Source: Humulus lupulus (lineage: Eukaryota; Streptophyta; Magnoliopsida; Rosales; Cannabaceae). From it: a stretch of 64,000 bases of DNA. The notes under the pieces were generated by a model. It made no database searches. It saw nothing but the letters and a program-made list of their open reading frames with translations, and had not been told where the DNA came from. Positions 32,182-42,334 of this stretch are shown here, piece after piece. Each line of letters begins with the position of its first letter. Position 1 is the stretch's first letter. The DNA lies in the NCBI RefSeq assembly GCF_963169125.1, contig NC_084793.1, forward strand, positions 228,720,360-228,784,359, read 5' to 3'. The position numbers and the translations under genes are program-made.

Positions 32182-35100
32182 GGAGTTGCCCAAAGCGAGG
32201 GAAGAGATATTGATCCTCGCTTTGGGGATTATGAGAATGATGTGGGACCGTCCGAGGAGTTGGAGGAGGTCCCTATAGATGCGAATGACCCGACAAGAGA
32301 GGTCAAGATTGGGAAGAAATTGAAAGCTGAGGTGAAAGTACAGCTGATAGAGTTCTTGCGAAGGAATCAGGATGTCTTCGCCTGGTCTCACAAAGATATG
32401 GTGGGTATCTCACCAACTGTGATCAGCCACGTGCTCAACGTGGATGAAAGTTATCCAGCGGTACAGCAGAAGAGGAGGTTGCTTGACAAGGACCGAGCAA
32501 AGGCTCTTAAGGAGGAGGTAGAGCGGTTGAAGGAAAATGGGTTTATTAGAGAGGCATACTACCCAGCTTGGGTTTCAAACCCAGTCTTGGTGCCTAAACC
32601 CAATGGAAAGTGGAGGACTTGTGTAGATTTTACTGATCTAAACAAAGCATGCCCGAAGGATTGTTTCCCTTTACCGAGAATAGACCAGTTGGTGGATGCA
32701 ACCTCTGGTCACGAGACCTTGTCCTTCATGGACGCATATTCGGGGTACAACCAAATCAGCATGCATCCTCCTGATGAAGAGCATACGAGCTTCCGAACGG
32801 ATATAGGGCTCTATTGCTATAGAGTGATGCCCTTCGGGTTAAAGAATGCAGGAGCTACCTACCAGCGCTTGGTGAATGGCATGTTTCGTGACTTAATCGG
32901 CAAAAGCATGGAGGTATACGTAGATGATATGCTGGTGAAGTCGAAGGAAGCTGGGGGGCACGTGGGAGACTTAGAGGAGTGCTTTGCAATCTTGAGGAAG
33001 TATAACATGAAATTAAACCCCCTCAATTGTTCATTTGGAGTGGGTTCTGGGAAATTCCTTGGGTTTATTGTCAACTCCCGAGGAATAGAAGCAAACCCTG
33101 AAAAGATCAAGGCTCTCATGGAGATGAAGTCTCCCACAAGAATAAAGGATGTGCAAAGCTTGACTGGGCGGATTGCGGCTCTAAGCAGGTTCGTCTCAAA
33201 ATCAACGGACAAGTGCGTCCCGTTTTTTAACCTCCTTAAAGGAGGCAAGAAGTTCGAGTGGACCGCAGAGTGTGAACAAGCTTTCCAGGCGATAAAGGAG
33301 CATTTGGCTCAACCTCCTGTTCTTTCTAAGCCAGTTGATGGAGAGGACCTACTTATATATCTAGCAGTCACGGAACACGCTGTTAGTGCTGCTTTAGTAC
33401 GTGAGGAGGATAAGGTGCAGCACCCAGTGTATTACGTTAGCAAGCGTTTGATAGGAGCGGAGTCCCGATACCCCATGATTGAGAAGTTGGCTTACTGCTT
33501 GGTACTTGCATCACGAAAGTTGAGGCCGTATTTCCAAGCACACCCCATCAAGGTCCTCACTGACCAGCCTCTTCGCCAAGTTTTGCAAAAACCGGAGTCG
33601 TCTGGTCGGCTACTTAAATGGGCGGTCGAGCTAGGCCAGTTTGAAATCAAGTACCAACCAAGGACTGCTATTAAAGGTCAAGCCTTGGCGGATTTCATCG
33701 CTGAGTGTACTGGAATCGTTGAGGTCCCTAACCAGCAGGAGAGTGTTACTGGGTTAAAAGAGGAAGTTCCTGCTTGGCAACTTTTCGTTGATGGATCGTC
33801 GAACGAGCACCATTCAGGAGCTGGGATTATATTAGTTACACCAGAGAAGCACCGAATTCATTGTGCACTGAGGTTCGGATTCAATGCTTCTAATAACGAA
33901 GCGGAGTATGAGGCCCTCTTAGCAGGCCTGCGACTGGCTAGAGATGTACGTGCCCGGTCGGTAAAGATAAACAGTGATTCCCAATTGGTGGTTTATCAAG
34001 TATTAGGGGAGTACCAGGCGAGGGGCCTACGCATGGTGGCATACTTAAACAAAACTAAAGATTTACTAGCCCAGTTCGAGGAGTATACCATCAAACTAGT
34101 ACCAAGGGAGCAGAATTCCAATGCTGATGCTCTAGCCAAGCTTGCAAGTGCGAAAGATGCCGAAACACTGAATATAGTTCCAGTAGAGTACTTGGCAGAG
34201 CCAAGCATTGATAGAAAAGAGGCCATGCCGATTACGATAGTCGACACCTGGATAACTCCCATCATTGCTTACCTTGAGCATGGGACACTCCCAGATGGTC
34301 GAAATGAAGCAAGGAAAGTTATGAGGCAAGCTGCTAGGTACACCATGGTGGATGGAGTGTTATATAGGAGAGGATACTCCTTACCTCTCCTCAGGTGCAT
34401 AACCCCCGACCAGTCAAAGAGCTTATTAGCTGAAGTGCATGAGGGGTTTTGTGGAGATCATGCTGGGGGGCAGAGTCTATCTAAAAAGATCTTGAGGCAA
34501 GGATTTTTCTGGCCTACTATGAACGAAGACTCTATGGAATATGTGAAAAGGTGTGACAAATGCCAAAGATTTTCTAAGATACCCAGAGCACCACCAAATC
34601 TTTTGAAGCAAATGCAAAGTCCGTGGCCTTTTGCAGTATGGGGCATTGATTTGATCGGGAAGTTACCCAAAGGAAAGGGAGGAGTGCAATTCGCTGTGGT
34701 CGCGGTAGATTATTTTACTAAATGGACTGAGGCCGAACCATTAGCCACGATTACATCGAAGAAAGTGTTGGACTTTGTTGTTAAAAATATAATATGTCGC
34801 TATGGTCTACCTAAAAAGATAGTGTCTGACAATGGCACCCAGTTTGACAGCGACATATTTACCGATTTTTGCACTCGGCATGGCATCACCAAAAGTTTCT
34901 CCTCGGTGGCCCATCCTCAGGCCAATGGGCAGGTTGAAGCAGTGAACAAAACATTGAAGGACACTTTGAAGAAGCGCCTGGAACAAGCTAAGGGTGCTTG
35001 GGCAGATGAGTTACCAGAGGTCCTTTGGTCGTATAGGACTACCGCTCGGACGGCAACTGGCCATACCCCATTCTCTTTAGCATATGGGTATGAAGCCATG

Positions 35101-35478
35101 TTACCTGTGGAGATAGATCCACCCTCTCATAGAAGGACCGTTTACAACCAAGAGGAGAACCATCAGTTGTTGGCAGAATCATTGGACTTCCTCGAAGAGA
35201 GAAGAGAGGAGGCAAGCCTCAGAGTAGCAGCTCATCAGCAAAAAGTGGCACGCTACTTCAATTCCAGAGTGCGAGATCGAAAGTTCCAGGTCGGAGATTT
35301 AGTCCTAAGGAAGGTGTTTGTTAGAGACCCAGCAGCTGGTGTGCTAGGACCGAACTGGGAAGGACCATATCAAATTGAACAGGTCTTACCGCCCGGCACT
35401 TACAAGCTTGCTCGATTGAATGGGGAGCTGATCAGAAACTACTGGAATGGCGAGCACTTGAGAAAATATTATCAATAA
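32182..35478 (+). CDS. TE7 Pol: RT, RNase H, archaeal-type RNase H, integrase
   Basis: The frame is continuous with Gag-Pro and open from the codon after the TAG to TAA at 35476. RT spans about 32450-33250, with PKPNGKWRTCVDFTDLN, LSFMDAYSGYNQI, YVDD at 32917-32928 and KFLGFIVNSRGIEANP. A gypsy-type RNase H/connection domain follows (LLIYLAVTEHAVSAALV ... KVLTDQPLRQVLQ). A second RNase H, the archaeal type known in the Tat lineage, spans about 33775-34150 with FVDGSSN, NEAEYEALLAG, NSDSQLVV and NADALAKLAS. Integrase has the zinc-binding H/H/C/C (EVHEGFCGDHAGG, CDKCQRF), catalytic D (GIDLIG), D (SDNGTQFD) and E (GQVEAVNK), and a C-terminal GPY-like module ending GEHLRKYYQ. All catalytic positions I checked are present. 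No initiator Met is evident, so expression needs readthrough or the ORF is now silent. Confidence 0.95.
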   Translation, partial: GVAQSEGRDIDPRFGDYENDVGPSEELEEVPIDANDPTREVKIGKKLKAEVKVQLIEFLRRNQDVFAWSHKDMVGISPTVISHVLNVDESYPAVQQKRRLLDKDRAKALKEEVERLKENGFIREAYYPAWVSNPVLVPKPNGKWRTCVDFTDLNKACPKDCFPLPRIDQLVDATSGHETLSFMDAYSGYNQISMHPPDEEHTSFRTDIGLYCYRVMPFGLKNAGATYQRLVNGMFRDLIGKSMEVYVDDMLVKSKEAGGHVGDLEECFAILRKYNMKLNPLNCSFGVGSGKFLGFIVNSRGIEANPEKIKALMEMKSPTRIKDVQSLTGRIAALSRFVSKSTDKCVPFFNLLKGGKKFEWTAECEQAFQAIKEHLAQPPVLSKPVDGEDLLIYLAVTEHAVSAALVREEDKVQHPVYYVSKRLIGAESRYPMIEKLAYCLVLASRKLRPYFQAHPIKVLTDQPLRQVLQKPESSGRLLKWAVELGQFEIKYQPRTAIKGQALADFIAECTGIVEVPNQQESVTGLKEEVPAWQLFVDGSSNEHHSGAGIILVTPEKHRIHCALRFGFNASNNEAEYEALLAGLRLARDVRARSVKINSDSQLVVYQVLGEYQARGLRMVAYLNKTKDLLAQFEEYTIKLVPREQNSNADALAKLASAKDAETLNIVPVEYLAEPSIDRKEAMPITIVDTWITPIIAYLEHGTLPDGRNEARKVMRQAARYTMVDGVLYRRGYSLPLLRCITPDQSKSLLAEVHEGFCGDHAGGQSLSKKILRQGFFWPTMNEDSMEYVKRCDKCQRFSKIPRAPPNLLKQMQSPWPFAVWGIDLIGKLPKGKGGVQFAVVAVDYFTKWTEAEPLATITSKKVLDFVVKNIICRYGLPKKIVSDNGTQFDSDIFTDFCTRHGITKSFSSVAHPQANGQVEAVNKTLKDTLKKRLEQAKGAWADELPEVLWSYRTTARTATGHTPFSLAYGYEAMLPVEIDPPSHRRTVYNQEENHQLLAESLDFLEERREEASLRVAAHQQKVARYFNSRVRDRKFQVGDLVLRKVFVRDPAAGVLGPNWEGPYQIEQVLPPGTYKLARLNGELIRNYWNGEHLRKYYQ

Positions 35479-35639
35479 ATACTACTTGCAGAGTAGTAGC
35501 TTTGTATCAAGTGCTTAACTTGTTATTTAAGTTTTTTGTTTGTGAACTGGTTATTTGCTACCCAGTCGCATTATTTTGAACAATGTTATTTTGTTTGGAA
35601 CTCGTTGTTAGACACGTTTTGTCATTTATTATTACGAGT

Positions 35640-35667
35640 AATAAAAGAGACCACACGCACTGTGGTC
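35640..35667 (+). promoter_or_regulatory. TE7 AATAAA plus perfect hairpin
   Basis: AATAAA at 35640-35645, then GACCACA-CGCAC-TGTGGTC (35649-35667), a perfect 7-bp stem. It lies about 160 bp after the integrase stop, aligned with hairpins in TE3, TE9 and TE5. Candidate poly(A) signal or structural RNA element. Confidence 0.65.
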
Positions 35668-35923
35668 GTACCTTGCTACAAACTTTGCATATGTGTTGAT
35701 TATTTTCGCCGGGCAGTGTTCAACTGTCATAATGATTTAAACAATACAGGTCTTCTAAAAACTAAGTGTAAATATATACTGGACAGTGTTCAACTGGTCG
35801 GTATCATAATATGAAGGACCAACGTTTAGATAATATTTATGTAGTGGTCAACTACTGATATATGTTCGTATATTTTATGTGTTTCACGAGTAGTAACTAC
35901 TCGAACAAATTTGATCAAGTAGC

Positions 35924-35968
35924 AAGTGATCAAGGATTTATCAACCCTCAATCACTTGGGGGGCACAT
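35924..35968 (+). promoter_or_regulatory. TE7 hairpin and internal polypurine-tract-like motif
   Basis: AAGTGAT (35924-35930) and ATCACTT (35951-35957) form a perfect stem, immediately followed by GGGGGG (35958-35963) and CACAT. It closely repeats the 3' polypurine tract, 4.6 kb upstream of the real one. Confidence 0.65.
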
Positions 35969-36430
35969 AGGGTATACTGGTATGTATTTCAACACAGGCA
36001 ATAAGAGCACGAGCAAATATGTTTGTTTTGTTTTTGGGCTGACTTGTAAAGTTTGGAAGTCTAAAATAGCCATTAAGCTAACTTGTTTTACAAGGCTTAA
36101 GCAACTTAGAATTTTTCAAATTTTAAGTTAAAAACCGATATTCGTGTAATAAGAAATTTATGCTCATAAAAATTTAGAGCAATAAGAGCATGAGGAAGTA
36201 TATTTAGTGTGAACTTATGGAATGGTTAAAATTTCTAAGTAAAAAAAAAAAAAAAAACTAAATTCTCATGTGAAACTAAAGGCATCTAAAAACTTTGCTA
36301 TGCACAATAAAAACTTAAAAGTTTGAAGTTGTCAACAAGGAAAGAGTAAAGTACTAAATGTCAAAATAGCTCACTAGTTCGAGCAACAAAATACAAAGTA
36401 AAGTAGACTGTGATGAACCACGAGAGGGAG

Positions 36431-38833
36431 TCACAGGCGAGCTCCTCTAGAGGGTTGATCGACTCCCTCCTCTACATCAGCTGCTCCTCTCGCTCGGAAT
36501 GATAAAGCAGAGCAGGCAGGGGTGAACGCAGGAGGATTGGCAGCTTCTTCAGCGGCCCTTGCTTCACATCTGGCAAGATCCTCTGCCTGGGCCTCCTTGG
36601 AGAAACAATCAAGATTAAGAGGCTTGTTCAACTTCCAGACCCTATAAAAACAGTCAAAACTGGCCTCCTCAAAGCGAATCAAGTCAAGCTCTTTTTCTTG
36701 CTTCAGCTCTTCGTTCTCGCTGATCAACCTCTCATTGTCTCGAACTAACTCTTTAATATCGAGGGATTGCTTCTCCAATTGAGTTGTCAAGGAAGCATTG
36801 TTTTGAGCCTGCTTTTTGAGAGACTCGTCCCGTTCAGCTATAGTTCTCTCTGCTTGCTCCAGCTTGGACCTGGCCTCCACCAGTTGATCGTCCTGCACCT
36901 TGATCAACTCCTTGTAATCTACGGCTCGAAGCTGAGCATGACCAATGGTGACAAGTGACTGCATGGAAGACAAAAAGTTAATACAAGTAAAAATACTAAT
37001 AACAAAGTATCTCAAGGAAAAATGCTTACCTTCATCAATTGAGTGAGTCCTCTCTTCAAGACAACTTCGACACTAAGTCGAGGGTAGGAGTCTAGGCTTT
37101 GAAGCGTCGATGCATCACGGCCAATATCCTCAAGAAGCCCCTTGCCCAGGTCGCTAACAGCACGAAAAATCTCACTCGAACTACCCTGGTGAGTAGGAGT
37201 TAGGCTCGCAGAAGGAGGAAGGGAAGAGGGGGTCAATGGCGGAAGTGTAGTCGGTCCCCCAGGTTGCCTCCCTTGACTTGGCGGTACTACCTTCTGAATC
37301 TTCTGTGGAGGCATAGAGCCACTTCCATCACCAGTTTTCCTCTTTGAAGCAACTTCTCTGAACATGTCTGAATCTGCCAAGGATGAAAAAACAAGATTGT
37401 TAGAGAAATAAACATAATGAAACGTGTACAAGTGTATACTGCAATTGTGATACTCTCTAATTACCAATTATAAAAAATATTCCTATTTTCACTAGGCATG
37501 TGTTACCTGCGTTGAAGATCTGTTCAAGGAACTCATCCTCGTCATCCGAGGATGAGCTAAGTTCCCCTTCAACCTGGATAGCTTTTCCTTTCCCAGGTTG
37601 AGCGGGAATAGTAGATCTACGCTGAGGATCAGGCTCTCTAATGACTAGGTCGCCAGATCTGTGAGAAAGCGGAGAAGGCCCGGGAGAGGGCCGACTAGTC
37701 ACTAGCTCCAGGCCCCCAGTAGACCGATCAGGAGTATCGTTCTCCCCGGTAGTACTGTCCACCGCCAGATCCTGGTCACATGGCACCAAACCCACCATCT
37801 GGAGAAGGTCCAGTGTGACCAACCTTTTCACATCCTTCTCCTTAAGACTCATGTTAGCCAACTTTTTGGCCCGCCTAAACATCTCTTCAGTAGGCAATGG
37901 TCGCTCAAATGGACCCGAGCGCGTAAAAGCCAAGTTGTTGGCCTCAATATCCAATGTGAGGAAGTATTCCTTATGATACTTCCCGGCGTTTGATTTGTGG
38001 GAGATGCCGTTGAGATATGTAATCCCCCTGTGCCTGTGATAGAAGTGGAAGAAGCCTGAGTTGTTGTGGGAAGGATTGGTCCGAAGATCAAACAGGTAAT
38101 GCACCTCATGGGGGGTAGGCTCGTCCCAACCATTCAGAAAGTAAAGGATGTACAGCGCAGAGAGTGCCTGGATCCCATTCGGTGTGATCTGAAATGGGGA
38201 GACGTTGAAGTAGTCTGCTACAGACCGGAAATACATGTGCAGCGGGAGTGTTGCTCCAGCATGCACATGGTGCCTGGACCAGGCACAGTACCTTCCACCG
38301 GGCCTATTGGCTCTTTGGTGCGAGCCTGGGCACGTCACGTTTGCCCCGCTTAAGCCTAAAGCTTCAATGTGTTTCTGGAATAGCGCGGGAGTAAGTTTTG
38401 AGGTTTCGGCAACGAACCAGGAGGGTTCTTCTTCTCCCTCATCACGTGGCTTCTGGACAGCCAAATCCTGAATCGCGGTAGCAAATTTCAGAGAAGGCTT
38501 TCTTGGAGCTGTGGTAGTGCGGGTTTGATTACGCTGTACCACCTTCTGTACTGCTCTGCGGGCAACCTGCGGGTCGTGTTCCTGAGGGAGCCTGTTAGAT
38601 TGCTTCACCCTCATCGTCGACTCAGAGGCTTGTCGAAGAAACTGTTCCTCGTGGAGAAGATATAAAGCTGAGCGAGGGAGGATCTGTTTGAAGCGGTGAA
38701 GACGATCCTCTGGAGTGTAACCGGTAGACGAGCCTGGTGAGGAATCGCTATTCAAGGGAGTCTCGATTGTTTGCGGGGCGGATGATTCGGAGTCCGTATG
38801 GTTGTCACCTCCCCTATAGTCAGAGCGATTCAT
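36431..38833 (-). CDS. TE7 antisense gene: spliced ORF of 732 aa
   Basis: Coding exons are 38833-37507, 37373-37030 and 36958-36431. Intron 1 (37506-37374, 133 nt) has CGCAG|GTAACA and CTTGGCAG| ends; intron 2 (37029-36959, 71 nt) has ATGAAG|GTAAGC and CATGCAG| ends. Phases join without a stop. The ATG at 38833 directly follows an acceptor (TTTTTGTAG|ATG), and a GTAAGT donor at 40214 would give a 1.38-kb 5'-UTR intron. The N-terminal half contains a conserved block (ALFQKHIEALGLSG, LPLHMYFRSVADYFNVSPFQ, ALYILYFLNGWDEPTPHEVHYLFDL, GKYHKEYFLTLD) resembling the plant 'putative gypsy type transposon' family. The last exon encodes a long coiled coil ending in a FDCFYRVWKLNKPLNLD block. Antisense accessory ORFs are known in Tat elements; their function is not. 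The frame is intact here and decayed in TE5. Confidence 0.82.
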
Positions 38834-40586
38834 CTACAAAAATGAATAAAAAATGGGGAGGTGAGTAACCATACAGAAAAAATTCATCAAAAATAAGAGT
38901 TATTTTTATACTTGGAAAATTTTGTCTAAGTTATAAAAATATAACGCATATAAAAAAAAATAATTTTAATGCTCAAAGGTGCCTAAAAGGTACTTAAAGT
39001 ATTGAACTTGTTAAAGCTTATAGAATGAGGCATTGTTGGGATTTTCCTATAAGACTAAGTTCCTTATGTGTGTAGTTAACATACAGAGGTTGGGTATACA
39101 CTTGGAAGGAAAAGAAGCCAAGGTCTACGGAATGTGGTCCGATAGGACCATATGATTGTTCTAAGGGACAACTGAGCATTCGATTGAATGCCAAGATAGG
39201 ATGGGTACTCATGACCAAAAGAGGCGTTCAGAGCCCATGGGTCAAGGAACCGTGCATCCACGCGAGCCCAGAGCAAAGTGCACTTGGTCCGATCGGACAA
39301 CTTCTAGCCAGGAGACGTCCTGCCTCGCCACCGCTCGAGCTTCACGCGAAGTCCCCAAGACGTCCGATCGGACATAGCACGCCCGAGGAGAAGATGTTGA
39401 GGTCCGATCGGACGTGTGCCTCGTGCCTCCAAAAAACTCCTAGCCAGCAGCTGCAACAATTCAGGACCGATCGGGCATGGGTGTCAAGGGAGGTTCGAAA
39501 TTTGCTGTAAAAAATTCGGGCACTTAAAAGCCAAGGAAGGGAAGTGTGGTCCGATCGGACCACACATTTGTCTGAAATTTTTCGAATCTCCGATCGGGTA
39601 TGAAGAGAAAAGCAACCACTTCCAGCCTTGGACAAGAGCTCCGATCGAACCTAATGACTTAACCACAACTTAAGGAGGCGTCGTTGGCTAAGGTGTTTTG
39701 GCGTGGGCTCCGGTCGAACATAAGGTCCGATCAAACCAGATGGAACTTGCACGCCTCAAGAGACGCGTATGCCCAGAATTTCTGGGCAAAAAACCATGTA
39801 AAAAATGGCCCCTAATGGCATACTTTGCCTACCCCTAATCCGAACCAAATAGACAAAGCCCTAAAAATCCCTAGTCTCAAACACATTCCATCATTCACAT
39901 AAACAAAAAACAAGATCAAAACATATAAATGAAAGGTTTTCTTCATGTTCTTAAAAACCCATTACACTATCAAAACCCTCAAAACCCATATTCTTGTTTA
40001 TGTCAAAATACCAAAAATGTCTTGAAATTCCTAAAAGCTAAAGGGAAAATTCGGGTACCCCATGCCACAAACCTCATCAAGACAACAAGCAAACACATTG
40101 AACAAGACATATTCAAGAACTTCAAGAACATCCAAGGCACAAGCATATTCGGCCATGGCATTTTTTTTTAGAAAAAAATGTAGCAATCTAAGAGGTATGG
40201 AGAAGAAGACTTACCCAAGGTTGGAGAGTTTTGATTTTACTTGGAGGATGCTTGAAGATGAAGAGCTCCCCTTTAAGCTTGTGAAGTCGGCAAGAGGAGG
40301 GGGTCCTTGAGAGGGTTTCGGCCAAGAGAGAAGATGAAGGGATTTTTTAGAATAATTTTTTGTATGTGTGAAGAAGAGAATGTAAGGTGGAGATATTTAA
40401 AGGGAAAAAAGTGGGTTTTTCATTTACTTTTGGACCTTTGATATTCTGGGACTATTTTTCTCTCCACGATCATGGGTGGATTTTTGCAGTGATCGTAGGT
40501 CTGCTGCATGAAGATGAACAATTATTATTTTTCATAATGACTTCAGCGGAGAAAAAGTTTATTACGTGAATAAATCATATAATAAA
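38834..40586 (-). promoter_or_regulatory. Upstream region of the TE7 antisense gene (5'-UTR intron, promoter, motif cluster)
   Basis: On the minus strand a TATA-like TTTAAATATC lies near 40395, a leader exon runs to the GTAAGT donor (40214), and the intron runs to 38834. Seven exact CCGATCG heptamers (39289, 39364, 39404, 39467, 39551, 39590 and 39641) cluster in the intron, mostly within GTCCGATCGGAC. No sense-strand gene is evident. Confidence 0.6.
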
Positions 40587-40599
40587 CTTAGGGGGCAAA

Positions 40600-42174
40600 T
40601 GTTATCCCAAAAATTTGAAAGGAATGACGTGACAGTGAAGTTGACACGTGGCATGAGTCAGTAGGGTGATCTGGCTTAGTAATGGCCCAATACATCAGTT
40701 AAGGAATGAGACAGATAGTCAAGCCAAATACGCCCGATCGAAGAGAGTATTTAGACTGGGGGTTGCTTGGCTTAGACCTCAGTTTAAAGACCCATATAAT
40801 TAAATTGGTGCCAAGTCCAAGAAAGTGAAGGGGAGGTATGAATTTTGGTTCAAGATATAAAAACAGTAGGTCCGATCGGACCTAAGCTTAGGGGACCTCT
40901 TGTTAAGCTTGGCTCGAATGAGTTCAAAAAGAATAAGGCTCAAGTTTTACTCAAAAGGGGAAAGCCACATAGTGGCCGATCGAGCATACACATAGGAGGT
41001 ACCTTCGACCATTCAGGTCCAAGGAGAAGTAGATGGTGGCTCGGACCACCTTGGTCCGAGGAGAGAAGCCTAATGCCCGATCGAGCATTTGGTTGAGCGA
41101 AGAGGTTCAAACCTAGTTGGCCTAAGGAGAAGGATGTGTGCCCGATCGAACGTGGTCTTGCGGGTACCTTGGACCATTTTGATCCAAGGAGAGGTGGTGG
41201 CTCAGACCACCTAGGTCCGAAGAGAGAGGACCAAGGTCCGATCGGACCTTGGTTAGCCAAAGGAAGCTTGGACCATTTAGGTCCAAGTAAAGGGGCATTA
41301 TGCCCGATCGCACAAGATCTCCCCCGATCGCACATGACCTCCCCCGATCGTGTAAGACGCCTGCAGGAGCGCTTGGACCATGTTGGTACGAGGATATGCT
41401 AGGAAGAAGATGGCTCGGACCATCTTGGTCCGAGGAGCAAAGTGTAAGGTCATATTGGACCTTGATTGAAGGAGTCAAATAAGGTGGTTTGAACCACCTT
41501 AAGCCAAAGAAGACAACCATTGTGTCCGATCGGACACAATGGAGGAGTATACCTCGAGTGTAGTTGACCTTTGGTCCAAGGAGAGCCATGCGTATGCTAC
41601 CTTTGACCTACGTGAAGCTTGAAGAATAGTCAGCATGCATGAGAAGCTACGTCAAACTGCCCGAAAACTACTTCAGTGAGAATTGGTCTAAGCATCCGGG
41701 AATCACTCAATCCTCACTCGAAATTAGGGATCAGTTATATTTTGAATGTTTATTTTGTAATATAAATATTAGGTAAATAATAGAATATCCCGATCAAAAG
41801 GGGATATCAGTTGAGAACCCAGGTCTATAAATAGGGACTTGGGAGGATCGTAAAAGGACTTTTGGCAAAATCAAGAGTGAATCTGTATTCTAGAGAGAGA
41901 AAGTGTGTTGTTCTTGAGAAAAACCCATTTTTGCGTCCTGGAATATCTCACACTGAAGAAACTCAGTTGACACGGTTCATCTGATCTTGAGTGCGAATAC
42001 AGTAATAAAATCTCTAAGTGGATTAGGCTATTACCGATCATCGGGGCTGAACCACTATAAAAACCTCGTGCTATTTACTTTCGTTCATAAAAAACTGTCT
42101 GTTGTCGTTTATAATTCTCTTGAAGGTTGTCGTAGTTGACGTTCTCACGTCGTTGGCTAAATTCACAGTCAACA
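40600..42174 (+). repeat. TE7 3' LTR (1,575 bp)
   Basis: Same length and boundaries as the 5' LTR. The differences noted are C/T at 27999 versus 40998, and three A/G sites (near 28206/41205, 28363/41362 and 28628/41627). The preceding purine tract reads CTTAGGGGGCAAA. Confidence 0.95.
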
Positions 42175-42179
42175 CACTA

Positions 42180-42285
42180 TAAATCGTCTGTGTCATTTCT
42201 TTACCATTTGATTCCATTCTTGACTATCATCTCATTTCTTGTCGTAATTCTAACTCTGTGTCGTTGGCCAAATCAAGGGTCAACA
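42180..42285 (+). repeat. TE5 5' LTR, piece 3, followed by the PBS
   Basis: TAAATCGTCTGTGTC to GGTCAACA, equal to the end of the 3' LTR. The following TTCTAGTGCTTTCATTGAGAG is a diverged form of the PBS region of TE7, TE3 and TE9. Confidence 0.9.
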
Positions 42286-42334
42286 TTCTAGTGCTTTCAT
42301 TGAGAGTTTGATCAAAAAGCTGTAAGAAAATCAA

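Larger units (their letters stand above)
27601..42174 (+). mobile_element. TE7: young, nearly intact Tat element (14.6 kb)
   Basis: TSD CACTA at 27596-27600 and 42175-42179. LTRs are 27601-29175 and 40600-42174, both 1,575 bp, with about four differences (all transitions) seen by eye. Order: PBS, gag-protease, RT/RNase H/aRNase H/integrase, a 3' zone with hairpins and an internal purine tract, an antisense spliced gene, CCGATCG clusters, and a polypurine tract (about 40585-40599). One in-frame TAG between protease and RT is the only break I see in the sense frame. It sits in TE5's 5' LTR. Confidence 0.95.
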
